A stretch of DNA of 64,000 nt from Bufo bufo (GCF_905171765.1 NC_053389.1:402242645-402306644); one strand, 5' to 3'. Shown: positions 43,610 to 53,889, counted from the stretch's first letter. Numbers and translations: made by a program. Notes: generated from the sequence alone by a model not told the origin.

Positions 43610-46600
43610 GTACCCCTCCCTCTAGGAGTGGACTCCGGACACTCAGGGCCCACCTTCTCAGGATGGGACCTATGGAAAGCCCTGATGAGACGAGAGGCCT
43701 TAATGTCCGTCACTGGGACCCACATCCTCTCCTCAGGACCATAACCCTCCCAATGAACGAGGTACTGGAGGGAACCGCGGACAAGACGAGAATCCACAAT
43801 CCTAGATACCTGAAATTCAAGATTTCCATCAACAACAATCGGGGGAGGAGGCAAAGGCGAGGGTACAATCGGTTGAACATAAGGTTTCAATAAGGACTTA
43901 TGGAAAACGTTATGGATCTTCCAAGTCTGAGGAAGATCAAGACGGTAGGCAACAGGATTGATGACAGACAGGATCTTGTAAGGCCCAATAAACCTAGGAC
44001 CCAACTTCCAGGAGGGAACTTTCAATTTGATATTCTTGGTAGACAGCCACACCAAATCATCAACATTCAGGTCCGGACCAGGCACACGTCTCTTATCCGC
44101 CACACGCTTATATCTCTCACTCATGTTCTTTAGATTATCCTGAATCTTTTGCCAAATAGATGACAAAGAGGAGGAGAATCTGTCCTCATCAGGCAAACCA
44201 GAAGAGCCCTCTCCAGAGAAAGTCCCAAACTGCGGATGAAACCCATATGCACCAAAAAATGGTGACTTATCAGAGGACTCCTGACGACGGTTATTTAAAG
44301 CAAACTCAGCAAGGGACAAAAAAGAACACCAATCCTCCTGATTCTCCGCCACAAAACAGCGCAGATATGTCTCCAGATTCTGATTGACACGCTCTGTCTG
44401 GCCATTCGACTGCGGATGGAAAGCAGAAGAGAATGACAAGCGAACCCCCAAGCGAGAACAGAAAGCCTTCCAGAATCTGTAAACAAACTGCGTGCCCCTA
44501 TCAGAGACTATGTCTGAAGGAATCCCATGCAATTTGACAATGTGGTCAACAAATGCCTGCGCCAGCGTCTTAGCATTGGGCAAACCAGGAAAAGGGATAA
44601 AATGCACCATTTTGCTAAAACGGTCCACCACCACCAGAATCACAGACTTCCCCGAGGAACGAGGCAAGTCCGTTATGAAGTCCATGGACAGATGTGTCCA
44701 AGGACGGGAAGGAATGGGCAAAGGAAGGAGAGGACCTGATGGCCGTGAATGAGGGACCTTGGCACGAGCGCAAGTCTCGCAAGCTGCCACAAAACCCTCA
44801 ACCGACTTACGAAGCGCAGGCCACCAGAATCTCCAAGCAATGAGATCCAGTGTGGCTCTTGTCCCCGGGTGCCCAGCAAGGACCGTATCGTGTTGTTCCT
44901 TAAAAATCTTGTGTCTCAAAGCGAGAGGCACAAACAACCTCCCAGGAGGACAAAGATCAGGAGCTTCTGACTGGGCTGCCTGTACCTCTGCCTCCAATTC
45001 AGGAAAAAGGGCAGAGACCACCACACCTTCAGCCAAAACGGGACCCGGGTCTTCAAAATTCCCACCTCCCGGGAAACAACGTGATAGGGCATCTGCCTTC
45101 ACATTCTTAACCCCAGGGCGGAACGTAACAACAAAATTAAACCTTGAAAAGAACAAAGACCATCTGGCCTGTCTCGGGTTCAGACGCTTGGCTGACTCCA
45201 AGTAGGCCAGATTTTTATGATCAGTAAACACGGTAATAGGGTGTCTGGCTCCCTCTAGCCAATGGCGCCATTCCTCAAAAGCCAACTTGATGGCCAACAA
45301 TTCCCTATCTCCCACATCATAATTTCTCTCTGCGGAGGAGAGCTTCTTTGAGAAAAAGGCACACGGTTGCCATTTGGCAGGAGAGGAACCCTGAGACAAG
45401 ACCGCACCCACCCCTACCTCAGAAGCATCAACCTCAACTATGAAGGGTAACGAAACATCAGGTTGTACTAGGATGGGAGCGGAAGCAAAACTCTCCTTGA
45501 TATTAGAAAAGGCCTTACGCGCCTTGACCGACCAGGAAGAAAAATCTACCCCCTTTCTGGTCATATCAGTGAGTGGTTTAACAACAGAGGAATAATTCAA
45601 AATAAATTTCCTGTAATAATTAGCAAAGCCCAAAAAACGCATCAGCGCCTTCTGATTCTCAGGAAGCTCCCACTCAAGCACAGCGCGAACCTTCTCGGGG
45701 TCCATGCGAAAACCAGAAGCGGAAACAAGAAACCCCAGAAATTGGATCTCTGGAACCGCAAACACACATTTTTCCAGTTTCGCGTATAATTTATTCTCCC
45801 GCAGGATGAGTAAGACCTGACATAAGTGTTCCTTATGAGTCTTGAAATCAGGAGAAAAAATCAAAATGTCATCCAAATACACTAATACAAATTTTCCCAT
45901 TAAATGATAAAAAATGCTGTTGACGAAATGCTGAAAAACGGCTGGGGCATTCATCAAACCAAAAGGCATAACTAAATTCTCAAAATGGCCCTCAGGGGTA
46001 TTGAAAGCCGTCTTCCATTCGTCTCCTTCTCTGACCCTAACCAGGTTGTATGCCCCTCTTAGGTCTAATTTGGAAAAGACTTTCGCCCCAACAACCTGGT
46101 TAAACAAATCCAGAATTAGAGGAAGCGGATAAGGATCACGAATAGTGATACTGTTCAGCTCCCTGAAATCCAGACAAGGTCTTAAAGAACCATCTTTTTT
46201 CTTAACAAAGAAAAAACCAGCGGCAACAGGTGACTTCGAGGGTCGTATGTGTCCTTTTCTCAGACTCTCAGAGATATAAGCACGCATAGCGACCCTCTCA
46301 GGTTGGGAAAGATTGTATAAACGAGATTTAGGCAGCTTGGCACCTGGGATGAGATCAATAGGGCAATCATACTCCCTGTGCGGAGGTAAACCCTGAACTC
46401 CACTCTCAGAGAAAACATCCAAAAATTCAGAGAGGAAAGGTGGTACAGTTTTAGTAGAAACCTCAGAAATAGATGTTATGAGGCAATTCTCTCTGCAAAA
46501 GTTACTCCAACCATTTATTTGCCTCGCTTGCCAATCACTTGTGGGGTTATGTTTAGTGAGCCAGGGTAGCCCCAACACTAGAGGAGTAGGCAAACCGCTA

Positions 46601-47826
46601 AGGACGAAACATGACACATCCTCAACATGAGCATCATTCACAATTAAACGGATATTGTGAACTATGCCCTTTAATGATTTCTGAGAAAGTGGAGCTGAAT
46701 CAATAGAAAAAACAGGAATATGTTTTCCCAAAGTGCATACCTGGAAACCATGAGTTATTGCAAATTGGTTATCAATGAGGTTGACAGCTGCTCCACTATC
46801 CACAAAAATCTCACAAAAAATGCTCTTGCTCTCTAGCGCCACCCTAGCAGGCAGGACAAAACGGGAACTACAAGCAAAAGGAAAACCTTCAATTTCCGCC
46901 TCAACCCTGCCAATAGTAACAGACGGAACATTCTTAAAAGATTTCTTCCTTTTTGTCTCTTTATTACTCCCAGAAAACTGCCTGAATCTCCTAGAGGGAC
47001 AAACATTTGCCAGATGATTTATACCTCCACAACAAAAACAAACCCTCCCCTGCGGGCTGAATCCTCTATTGTCAGAGGCAATCAACCCCAGCTGCATGGG
47101 CTCCTGCTCAGAAGGGGCTGACAGCGACTGAGACCCCTGTGCACAGAATGACACCGCTGCACTGTCCCGGGACTGAGTATGACAGGAAGGAGAGATCTCT
47201 CCTCTCTCTCTAAGACGCCTGTCAATACGAACAGCCTGAGACATAGCAGAATTCAAGGAGGTAGGTCTTTCATGAAAGGCAAATGCATCTCTCAATCCCT
47301 CTGAAAGACCATAGCAAAATTGACTTCGGAGTGCAGCATCATTCCAACCCGTATCTGCTGCCCATCTCCGAAATTCTGAGCAGTATATCTCTGCGGATTG
47401 TTTACCCTGGCATAACAGACGTAGTCTAGACTCAGCCAGAGCAATACGATCCGGATCATCATATATCTGACCCAGGGCTAAAAAAAATTCATCCACTGAA
47501 CGGAGGGGCCGTGCCCCCTCCGGCAGCGAAAAGGCCCAGGACTGAGCATTACCCCTGAGCAGCGATATAATGATGCCCACCCTTCGTTCTTCATCACCGG
47601 AAGAATGGGGAAGAAGGCGAAAATGGAGTTTGCAAGCCTCTCTAAAACGTACAAAATTCTCACTACCCCCGGAAAACGTATCCGGGAGCGAAATCTTAGG
47701 CTCAGCACAAACTCCATGAACGCAAGCTGAACCGGTCACTTGAAACTGAGAAAAAGTCTTACGGAGATCAGCTACCTCCAAAGCAAGACCCTGAAAGCGT
47801 TCAGCCAAAAGTGTAACCGGATCCAT
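43549..47826 (-). CDS. Chromovirus Gag-Pol polyprotein, open 1425 codons
   Basis: One frame from ATG at 47826 (MDPVTLLAERFQGLALEV) to a stop inside the 3' LTR. The frame is open further upstream into the 5' LTR, but this Met sits just inside the LTR boundary and starts a normal Gag. Domains by approximate residue: capsid-like Gag 45-240; zinc knuckle CFCCGGINHLANVC at 260; protease FVDSGAAVNLI at 340; RT with SKLDLRGAYNLVRV and YLDDILIFS at 650; RNase H from 795 (VEVDASEVGVGAVLS) with TDHKN near 865; integrase zinc region with HPGTRATLDLI and CETC at 980-1015; catalytic core with MDFIT at 1048, SDRGTQF at 1107 and the Glu in SNGQTERVNQ at 1145; chromodomain near 1335-1380 (YLVHWEGYGPEERMWVP). 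All key residues are present. Gag and Pol are in one frame with no stop between them. Confidence 0.95.
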   Translation of the reverse strand: MDPVTLLAERFQGLALEVADLRKTFSQFQVTGSACVHGVCAEPKISLPDTFSGGSENFVRFREACKLHFRLLPHSSGDEERRVGIIISLLRGNAQSWAFSLPEGARPLRSVDEFFLALGQIYDDPDRIALAESRLRLLCQGKQSAEIYCSEFRRWAADTGWNDAALRSQFCYGLSEGLRDAFAFHERPTSLNSAMSQAVRIDRRLRERGEISPSCHTQSRDSAAVSFCAQGSQSLSAPSEQEPMQLGLIASDNRGFSPQGRVCFCCGGINHLANVCPSRRFRQFSGSNKETKRKKSFKNVPSVTIGRVEAEIEGFPFACSSRFVLPARVALESKSIFCEIFVDSGAAVNLIDNQFAITHGFQVCTLGKHIPVFSIDSAPLSQKSLKGIVHNIRLIVNDAHVEDVSCFVLSGLPTPLVLGLPWLTKHNPTSDWQARQINGWSNFCRENCLITSISEVSTKTVPPFLSEFLDVFSESGVQGLPPHREYDCPIDLIPGAKLPKSRLYNLSQPERVAMRAYISESLRKGHIRPSKSPVAAGFFFVKKKDGSLRPCLDFRELNSITIRDPYPLPLILDLFNQVVGAKVFSKLDLRGAYNLVRVREGDEWKTAFNTPEGHFENLVMPFGLMNAPAVFQHFVNSIFYHLMGKFVLVYLDDILIFSPDFKTHKEHLCQVLLILRENKLYAKLEKCVFAVPEIQFLGFLVSASGFRMDPEKVRAVLEWELPENQKALMRFLGFANYYRKFILNYSSVVKPLTDMTRKGVDFSSWSVKARKAFSNIKESFASAPILVQPDVSLPFIVEVDASEVGVGAVLSQGSSPAKWQPCAFFSKKLSSAERNYDVGDRELLAIKLAFEEWRHWLEGARHPITVFTDHKNLAYLESAKRLNPRQARWSLFFSRFNFVVTFRPGVKNVKADALSRCFPGGGNFEDPGPVLAEGVVVSALFPELEAEVQAAQSEAPDLCPPGRLFVPLALRHKIFKEQHDTVLAGHPGTRATLDLIAWRFWWPALRKSVEGFVAACETCARAKVPHSRPSGPLLPLPIPSRPWTHLSMDFITDLPRSSGKSVILVVVDRFSKMVHFIPFPGLPNAKTLAQAFVDHIVKLHGIPSDIVSDRGTQFVYRFWKAFCSRLGVRLSFSSAFHPQSNGQTERVNQNLETYLRCFVAENQEDWCSFLSLAEFALNNRRQESSDKSPFFGAYGFHPQFGTFSGEGSSGLPDEDRFSSSLSSIWQKIQDNLKNMSERYKRVADKRRVPGPDLNVDDLVWLSTKNIKLKVPSWKLGPRFIGPYKILSVINPVAYRLDLPQTWKIHNVFHKSLLKPYVQPIVPSPLPPPPIVVDGNLEFQVSRIVDSRLVRGSLQYLVHWEGYGPEERMWVPVTDIKASRLIRAFHRSHPEKVGPECPESTPRGRGTVTTRQLRSSDRSRPDPPPP

Positions 47827-47853
47827 GCTTGAGACGGTTTTGGCGGCTAATAA

Positions 47854-48403
47854 TGTCACGGATGGTGTACAGGAAACAAGATGATACAAATACAAACGAT
47901 GACTCACTGGATCCACAACTAAGGAACAAAAAGGGAGACCCCTGCAATCGACCTGCCGCTCTCCCTTATTGCTCAGCCTATGCGACCACTCCAAAGGTGA
48001 ATGGGCGCATATCCACGTACCTCGGCTATCTTAACCTGAAGGCCCTACAATAGTGAGGGGACACGACCACCGGCTCCCTACACAGACACGGAGGGAGTCA
48101 GGGTCACCTGGATCCAGACAACAGAAAATAATAAATACATAAACAGAACTTATCTGCAGACGACTGTGGAAAGGGAACTGGTAGCTGGGAGCTGAGAACA
48201 GCATGCACACACATTCCAGGAAGTTGTATTAGCCGCACCCTACTACCTTATGGGGAGGAATTTAAAGGAAGGTAATGAGTCTGACTGCATGACAGCTGAG
48301 ATAGCCTAACGAGGTGAGGAACAGAAACCAAAACAAAGAAACTCAAGGAGGAGGAGGATCTGGACGGCTCCTGTCAGAGCTTCTCAGCTGTCTGGTTGTG
48401 ACA
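47854..48403 (-). repeat. Chromovirus 5' LTR (element sense)
   Basis: 550 bp, identical by eye to 43060-43609 except one base. The minus-strand sequence just after it is TTATTAGCCGCCAAAACCG, the expected primer-binding position. It does not begin with the usual TGG, so the primer is unclear. Confidence 0.94.
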
Positions 48404-48408
48404 GATGG

Positions 48409-49048
48409 TTTGAGAGTTTGATAAGCAGCTCACAAACCCTCCAAAACTGATATCACAGCTCTATAATAGACTTAGATCCCCGACTTAATTTATAGCCCCG
48501 CCTTTTATAGGTCTCTGGGAGAGAGACTTGAAGCGTGCCTTTTCCCGCAAAGAAATTGACATGATCTTAATCTCCCCACACAAATCGTTGAGATGCGTGA
48601 GTCTCCAGAAATTCCCACCATAGAACAATTGCTCCTAAAAGTAGACCAAATCCATAGATTTGAAGAATTATCCTCTTGGGAAATGAGAAGTTTCCAGACC
48701 TTCGCAAAAACCTGGCTTGATTGGAAAATATTCAGAGGCTTAGACATCTGATCACACTAGGGACAGAGTTCTGAAAGATGTAAGCCTCTCACCATTCCAC
48801 ATAAAGCCTTTTACAGAATTCTGTCCCCTCCTCCTTCGATTATTCGATGCATCCAGCCCGCCTCATATTTGATCTGACCTCTGCTGGCAATACATATTTG
48901 AAAGTCTTTTATCCCTGCATTAAGACCTGCTCTCTATTGTGACGTCTTTGTTTATTGTTGATTTCGCCTGGAGGTTGTATCCTCCATATTTACTTGTATA
49001 CTGACTTACTTAATAAAGTAAAATTTAAATTAAAAAAAATTAAAAAAT
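48409..49048 (+). pseudogene. LINE-B ORF2 end and 3' tail
   Basis: Continues the LINE-B C-terminal region after the chromovirus, including a broken RDLKRAFSRKEIDMILI stretch at 48520-48575, then untranslated sequence and the A-rich tail. Several stops are present. Confidence 0.7.
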
Positions 49049-50117
49049 AACCTCTGTTGCGCTTTATCCAAAAGAAAGTCGGAAAAAGCACAGCCTGTCC
49101 TCTGCATAATTTCTCTAGCTTCCTCTGATTTTAACTTGGTGTATCCCTCCATCTCAACCGCGGCTGCTTCCTCTAGCTCTTTCTCCTTCATGGCGTAACA
49201 TTTACTCAAATTAGCAATTGTACTGATAAAAATCCCTCTCATAACTGCTTTGAAAGCATCCCAGACAAGTTGAGGTTTAGCTGAGGAGGCATTTTTATCC
49301 CAGAAGAAGGTAATCTCATTTTCTATCTGTTCACGATTATCAATTATTAATAGCCAATGAGGATTCAGTCTGAATGGGGGTTTCTGCCTAGAACAGTTCC
49401 CGACAATGCACAGCTCTATTAAGAGGGGTGCATGATCTGAAACAGATCTGGTCTCGTATTTCATACGTTTAATGCAATTCAAGTATCCTTTATTTATCAG
49501 GGCCACGTCAATTCTAGACATGGATCTTCCAGACTTGCTAACACAAGAATAAGCTCTTTTTCCTTTGAATAGATATTCCCAGACATCGACGAGGCCAACT
49601 TCCTGGCAAACCGAGCCAAGGGGGACCCCTGAGCCGGGGAATAAATATTCCCTCCCATAGTAATCCTATCAATCTCTGGATTCATCACACAATTAAAATC
49701 CCCATTGACTATAACCAGACATTCAGGCCATTGATCCACAAATGGCATCAAGGAGATCAATATTTGTATAGAGAAGGGTGGAGGAATATAAATAAAGGCC
49801 AAAATACATAAGTTCCCATCCAGCCTGCCATGGAGGAACACATATCTCACCTGTCTATCAACAGAGGATGCCAAACATACAAAATCAATCCGATTATGAA
49901 TCAAAACTGTTACTCTTCTGGAATAGCTGGTATATGTAGAGTTGTAAACCTGTGTGGCCCATCTTTCCCCAAGTCGAACAGTTGTATCCTGTGTGAGATG
50001 GGTTTCTATTAGGCAGACAATAGTTGGTAGATGCCTCCTTATGAAGTCAAGGACCGCCAGCCTTTTTATCCTCTCCCCCAGACCTCGGACATTCCACGTA
50101 AGTATTCTTGTTGTCAT
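49049..50117 (-). pseudogene. LINE-A ORF2 N-terminal endonuclease part
   Basis: Starts at 50117 with MTTRILTWNVRGLGERIKRL, the conserved start of APE-type LINE endonucleases. It continues with TIVCLIETHLTQ, a YSRRVTVLIHNRIDF stretch and CLVIVNGDFNCVMNPEIDR. After a frame change near 49510 it gives SRIDVALINKGYLNC and VSDHAPLLIEL, then a helical linker (QLVWDAFKAVMRGIF). It stops at the LINE-B A tail. The catalytic N, E, D and SDH residues are visible; the frame is broken once in the endonuclease. Confidence 0.88.
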
Positions 50118-50329
50118 CTCTTATTCTTAAATTATCCACTTAATAAATAAATTCCCCGGGCTGCAGTCCGCTCCCCACCTCAAGTATAGACACATCATAG
50201 CCCCACCTCCCCTCTGAAAACACACCCCCTTCCCCCCACCCAAAAACCCCATGACCCTCTTGCTCCATCACTACAGGTGACAGACGTCTTAACTAGGACC
50301 ATCCCTCCCCCACTCCCTCAGCTGAACCT

Positions 50330-51326
50330 CTAAAATAATAAAAAATACAGATTTAATTTTTTTTTTCGATCTAACCAATCCGTAGCCGCATCTGGAGTAT
50401 CAAAAAAGAGCACAATATCATTAAACACAATCCTTAATTTAGCCGGATATAAAAAAGAGTACTTAATATCCTTGGACTGAAGACGTTTTTTTAACGTCCA
50501 GAAAAGTACGCCTCTTATCTTGCACTTCCTTTGAGAAATCCGGAAAGAAAGAGAGTTTACATCCATTATGCAAAATCGAGGGGGAGTCTCGTGCTCACCT
50601 CAGAATCATATCTCTATCAGAAGAGGCCAGCATCTTAAGTATCACTGTCCTTGGCGGCCGCCCCGGAAGCAGTTTACCCCCAGGATTTCGATAAGCCCTT
50701 TCGATTAAAAATAAGGGTAAAAAATGTTCCTTCCCGAAATTATCAAAAATAATAGATTGTATTGTTCCTACTAGATTTTTATCATCCGCATCTTCTGTCA
50801 GTCCAATAATTCGTACATTAGATCTTTTTGACCGATCTTCTAAATCAACCGGTTTTTTTTTCAGGTAGTTATAATCAATTTTTAATGTAGTGTTCTCTTC
50901 TTTTAATGTTTTCACTTCTTGCTCCAAATTAATCACTGTATTTTCTAATTCTTTAATTCTATCCCGGATCTTTGTCAAATCATCCTTTATAATAAGGACA
51001 TCTGTCTGTATTGACCCCAATTCCACTGCCATGTTTTGTATCGCCTTTCCGTTATTTTTAAGAATTGATAAAATTTCCTCTAATGGAGAGGAGTTGTCCA
51101 TGGGCATCTCCCCATCTCCAATATGGGGGTCCCCCTTAAGTGCCTCCTCCGGTCTATGTTCAGAAGTGTTCTTTCTCATGTAAATATCCAGCTTCACTTT
51201 CAATCCCGACCTGGTGCTTAAGTTTGGAGATCTCAGAAACTGATCAATTCTAGAGAACTCTATTTGTTTCTGTGTTGCCTTACCCCCAGTCAGGTCTGTT
51301 GAACGTCTATTCTGTTTAGGGGCCAT
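50330..51326 (-). pseudogene. LINE-A ORF1 (RNA-binding, coiled-coil type)
   Basis: From 51326: MAPKQNRRSTDLTGG, a low-complexity start, a coiled coil (ILKNNGKAIQNMAVELGSI through KELENTVINLEQEVKTLKEE), then the L1-type RNA-recognition core RSNVRIIGLTEDADDKNLV and AYRNPGGKLLPGRPPRTVIL. A frame break near 50590 precedes the C-terminal piece with AKLRIVFNDIVLFFDTPDAA (50566-50330). L1 ORF1 proteins trimerise and coat the element RNA. One or two frame breaks make it non-functional here. Confidence 0.87.
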
Positions 51327-51849
51327 TCATTTTATTTTATTTTTTTATTTTTTTCAGATTCAGATCCCAGCACCAGTCCAGAAGAGCAATGCAGATAAGC
51401 CGCCGGTCTTCACACCCAGTCCACACAGCAATAGACTCAGAGAGACAGGACACCGGAGACAGACAAAGAGCCCGGAGACCCCACAGGTCCGACACCGAAA
51501 CAGGGAGCCACTCGACAACAAATCATCCAGTCCAACCAGCCAGGCGGCACACAGAGGACGCAGCACATGGAGGAACCATCACAAGGTACGGCACAGGATG
51601 CAAACGACGGGGGGGGGACAGCGTTCAAGACATCTGCACTTGCACTTTCACCTCCCACAGCAGACAAGCGATCCTGTGTCTGCAAAACAATTCAGCAGGC
51701 ACAGCAAAGGGGTCGGCACAGATTCAGGCTCTCGTGTCATCGATCGAGCAAGGCGTTCGCTACATGGCAGCGGAGGTGAGCCGGTAAGCCTTTGGCGTTG
51801 AAGGAGGAGGGAGAGCGCGACGGAGCGCAATCACATCATCACGTCCTCC
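51327..51849 (-). other. LINE-A 5' untranslated region
   Basis: GC-rich, CpG-containing sequence between the 17-bp duplication and ORF1. The short frames in it are chance. Its full length implies LINE-A is not 5'-truncated. Confidence 0.65.
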
Positions 51850-51866
51850 AGGTTTTGTGCCAATAT

Positions 51867-52080
51867 TGACTGGTATTTGGAACTGTTCATAATTCCCTCT
51901 AGCTTAACTAAGGCCCCAGTCCAGCTGAATAAAACAGAGCAAGATGCTGCCACCACCATGCTTCACTGTGGATATGGTGTTCTTTTGGAGATGTGCAGTG
52001 TTGTTTTTGCGCCAAACATTTCTTTTGGAATTATGGCCAAAAAGTTCAACCTTGGTTTCATCAGACCAGAACACCTTTTG
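51867..52080 (-). mobile_element. Tc1-like transposon, second half
   Basis: Resumes the element of 38976-39539. The minus strand encodes [16 protein letters not shown] with the first catalytic Asp, then NTAHLQKNTISTVKHGGGSI. Cut on its right by a MITE at 52078, so the N-terminus is lost. Confidence 0.85.
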
Positions 52081-52261
52081 GCCTCATGCACATGACCGTT
52101 GTTTGGGTACGCATCCGAGCCGCCGTTTTGGCGGCTCGGATGCGGACCCATTCATTTCAACGGGGCCGCAAAAGATGCGGACAGCACTCCGTGTGCTGTC
52201 CGCATCCGTGGCTCTGTTCTGCAGCCCTGCTAAAAAAATATAACATGTACTATTCTTGTCT
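52078..52261. mobile_element. CATGCACATGACCG-type MITE with perfect internal hairpin
   Basis: CTCATGCACATGACCGTTGT is followed by GCATCCGAGCCGCCGTTTTG and its mirror GGCGGCTCGGATGC, then GATGCGGACAGCACTCCGTG and its mirror CACTCCGTGTGCTGTCCGCATC. Same family as 12768-12975. The right end is indefinite. Confidence 0.55.
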
Positions 52262-52612
52262 GCGTTTTGTGGTTCATCAGGATATGTTGTATCGGGTAAA
52301 CCAACTACGGGTTTAGACTATTGAACAGTTGGTGGTCCCCAAGGCTTATCGCAAGCTGGAGTTAGATCTACCGTAGCCCACCAACACGTTCATAGTCCCC
52401 TAGTACCTCTCCTGATTATCGAAGTAGCGCTTGACCGAATAGCTATGGACCACATAGGCCCAGCACCAAAGTCTGCCAGAGGGCATCAACACATCTTAGT
52501 CATTCTAGACTACGCCACTCGGTACCCGGAGGCGGTCCTACTGCAACATACCTCGGCCAAACTCATAGCTAAGGAGTTAATGGAAATGTTTTCCCGACTA
52601 CCTAAAGTACGT
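52262..52612 (+). pseudogene. Gmr1-like integrase fragment (copy D)
   Basis: Broken reading with DMLYRVNQLR and EQLVVPKAYRKLELDLP (zinc-domain lead-in), then open from about 52424: IAMDHIGPAPKSARGHQHIL, VILDYATRYPEAVLLQHTSA and KELMEMFSRLPKV. The last phrase also starts the integrase piece of the element at 57474-60560 (KELMEMFSRVRLPKEVLT), so both belong to one family. The sequence then jumps directly into LTR sequence. Confidence 0.8.
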
Positions 52613-52917
52613 CCAGGGAGGTCCAAAATAGGCAGCTGGGTTCAGCAGAGATGTCTCTGTTTTTGGGATCTGAGGCTTTGTGGTGTGCTGGAGGGCTGAG
52701 AGCCACACGCTGGGGAAACAGGCCCCCTAAGCCTCCTAAGCCAGCAAGTTGACTTGTGTAGTATGAAACTTCCATTGTGTGTGAATTAACACCAAGACTG
52801 CAAAGTTACGTGCTGTTTTGTGCAATTGCCTCAAGTGTGAATAAACACTGACGTTTTGAGTTAAGAACTTGTCTTTTGCCTCGCTTAACCTATCTACCAG
52901 AGCGAAACCCCACTATA
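52613..52917 (+). repeat. Gmr1-like LTR fragment (copy D)
   Basis: Matches the LTR at 57474-57969 in inverted orientation: GGCAGCTGGGTTCAGCAG, TTGGGATCTGAGGCTT, TGTGAATAAACACTGACGTT, and the end CTACCAGAGCGAAACCCCAC. It lacks the first part of the LTR. It is followed at once by Tc1 copy C. Confidence 0.82.
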
Positions 52918-52919
52918 TA

Positions 52920-53855
52920 CAGTACAGACCAAAAGTTTGGACACACCTTCTCATTCAAAGAGTTTTCTTTATTTTCATGACTATGAAGGCATCAAAACTA
53001 TGAATTAACACATGTGGAATTTTATACATAACAAAAAAGTGTGAAACAACTGAAAATATGTCATATTCTAGGTTCTTCAAAGTAGCCACCTTTTGCTTTG
53101 ATTACTGCTTTGCACACTCTTGGCATTCTCTTCATGAGCTTCAAGAGGTAGTCCCCTTAAATGGTCTTCCAACAGTCTTGAAGGAGTTCCCAGAGATGCT
53201 TAGCACTTGTTGGCCCTTTTGCCTTCACTCTGCGGTCCAGCTCACCCCAAACCATCTTGATTGGGTTCAGGTCCGGTGACTGTGGAGGCCAGGTCATCTG
53301 GTGCAGCACCCCATCACTCTCCTTCATGGGCAAATATCCCTTACTTTCAAAGTTTTCCCAATTTTTAGGCTGACTGACTGACCTTCATTTCTTAAAGTAA
53401 TGATGGCCACTCGTTTTTCTTTACTTAGCTGCTTTTTTCTTGCCATAATACAAATTCTAACAGTCTATTCAGTAGGACTATCAGCTGTGTATCCACCTGA
53501 CTTCTCCTCAACACAACTGATGGTCCCAACCCCATTTATAAGGCAAGAAATCCCACTTATTAAACCTGACAGGGCAAACCTGTGAAGTGAAAACCATTTC
53601 AGGGGACTACCTCTTGAAGCTCATCAAGAGAATGCCAGGAGTGTGCAAAGCAGTAATCAAAGCAAAAGGTGGCTACTTTGAAGAACCTAGAATATGACAT
53701 ATTTTCAGTTGTTTCACACTTGTTTGTTATGTATATAATTCCACATGTGTTAATTCATAGTTTTGATGCCTTCAGTGTGAATCTACAATTTTCGTAGTCA
53801 TGAAAATAAAGAAAACTCTTTGAATAAGAAGGTGTGTCCAAACTTTTGGTCTGTA

Positions 53856-53858
<3 letters not shown>
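52920..53858 (-). mobile_element. Tc1/mariner deletion derivative, copy C (939 bp)
   Basis: Same ends, same length and same internal order as copy A; TA at 52918-52919 and 53859-53860. The transposase remnant matches but carries more changes (a frameshifted C-terminal part at 53110-53330). The inverted arm beyond 53600 again holds the antisense transposase tail. Confidence 0.92.

Positions 53859-53885
<27 letters not shown>
53859..53885. repeat. (TA)n microsatellite
   Basis: About 13 TA units starting from the target duplication of Tc1 copy C. Confidence 0.93.

Positions 53886-53889
<4 letters not shown>

Larger units (their letters stand above)
43060..48403 (-). mobile_element. Intact chromodomain Ty3/Gypsy element (chromovirus, Sushi-like)
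   Basis: A 5344-bp minus-strand element with 550-bp LTRs (43060-43609 and 47854-48403) and a perfect 5-bp target duplication GATGG (43055-43059 and 48404-48408). Comparing the LTRs by eye shows one substitution (CACCCAACTACC against CACCCTACTACC). The internal region holds one uninterrupted Gag-Pol frame with gag, zinc knuckle, protease, RT, RNase H, integrase and chromodomain. A purine tract (minus strand AGAGGGAGGGG) precedes the 3' LTR. It is the youngest insertion in its nest and may be competent. Confidence 0.96.
40709..49048 (+). mobile_element. L1/Tx1-like LINE-B (plus), 5'-truncated, split by a chromovirus
   Basis: Starts inside the endonuclease domain (EGTLVLGGDFNLV at 40709-40750), continues through RT to 43059, resumes after the chromovirus at 48409 and ends in an A-rich tail (AATTAAAAAAAATTAAAAAA) at about 49048. 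No target duplication is visible on its two sides, which fits insertion accompanied by a target deletion. Confidence 0.85.
39540..51849 (-). mobile_element. L1/Tx1-like LINE-A (minus) with nested LINE-B and chromovirus
   Basis: Flanked by a perfect 17-bp target duplication (39523-39539 and 51850-51866). Minus strand: 5' untranslated region 51849-51327, ORF1 51326-50330, ORF2 endonuclease 50117-49049, then foreign DNA, then the ORF2 C-terminus 40708-39743 and an AT-rich 3' end at 39540. The RT domain expected between the two ORF2 pieces is absent, although the flanks prove a single insertion. Confidence 0.85.

Noticed and set aside
47827..47994. Upstream start for the chromovirus polyprotein at 47994
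   Set aside because: The 56 extra codons lie mostly in the LTR, upstream of the expected primer site, and resemble no Gag sequence. The Met at 47826 fits better.
39540..51849. Twin-primed 5' inversion as the explanation for the opposed LINE-A and LINE-B parts
   Set aside because: LINE-B has its own A-rich tail at the junction (about 49048), and the 17-bp duplication encloses both LINE-A parts, so LINE-B is a separate nested insertion.
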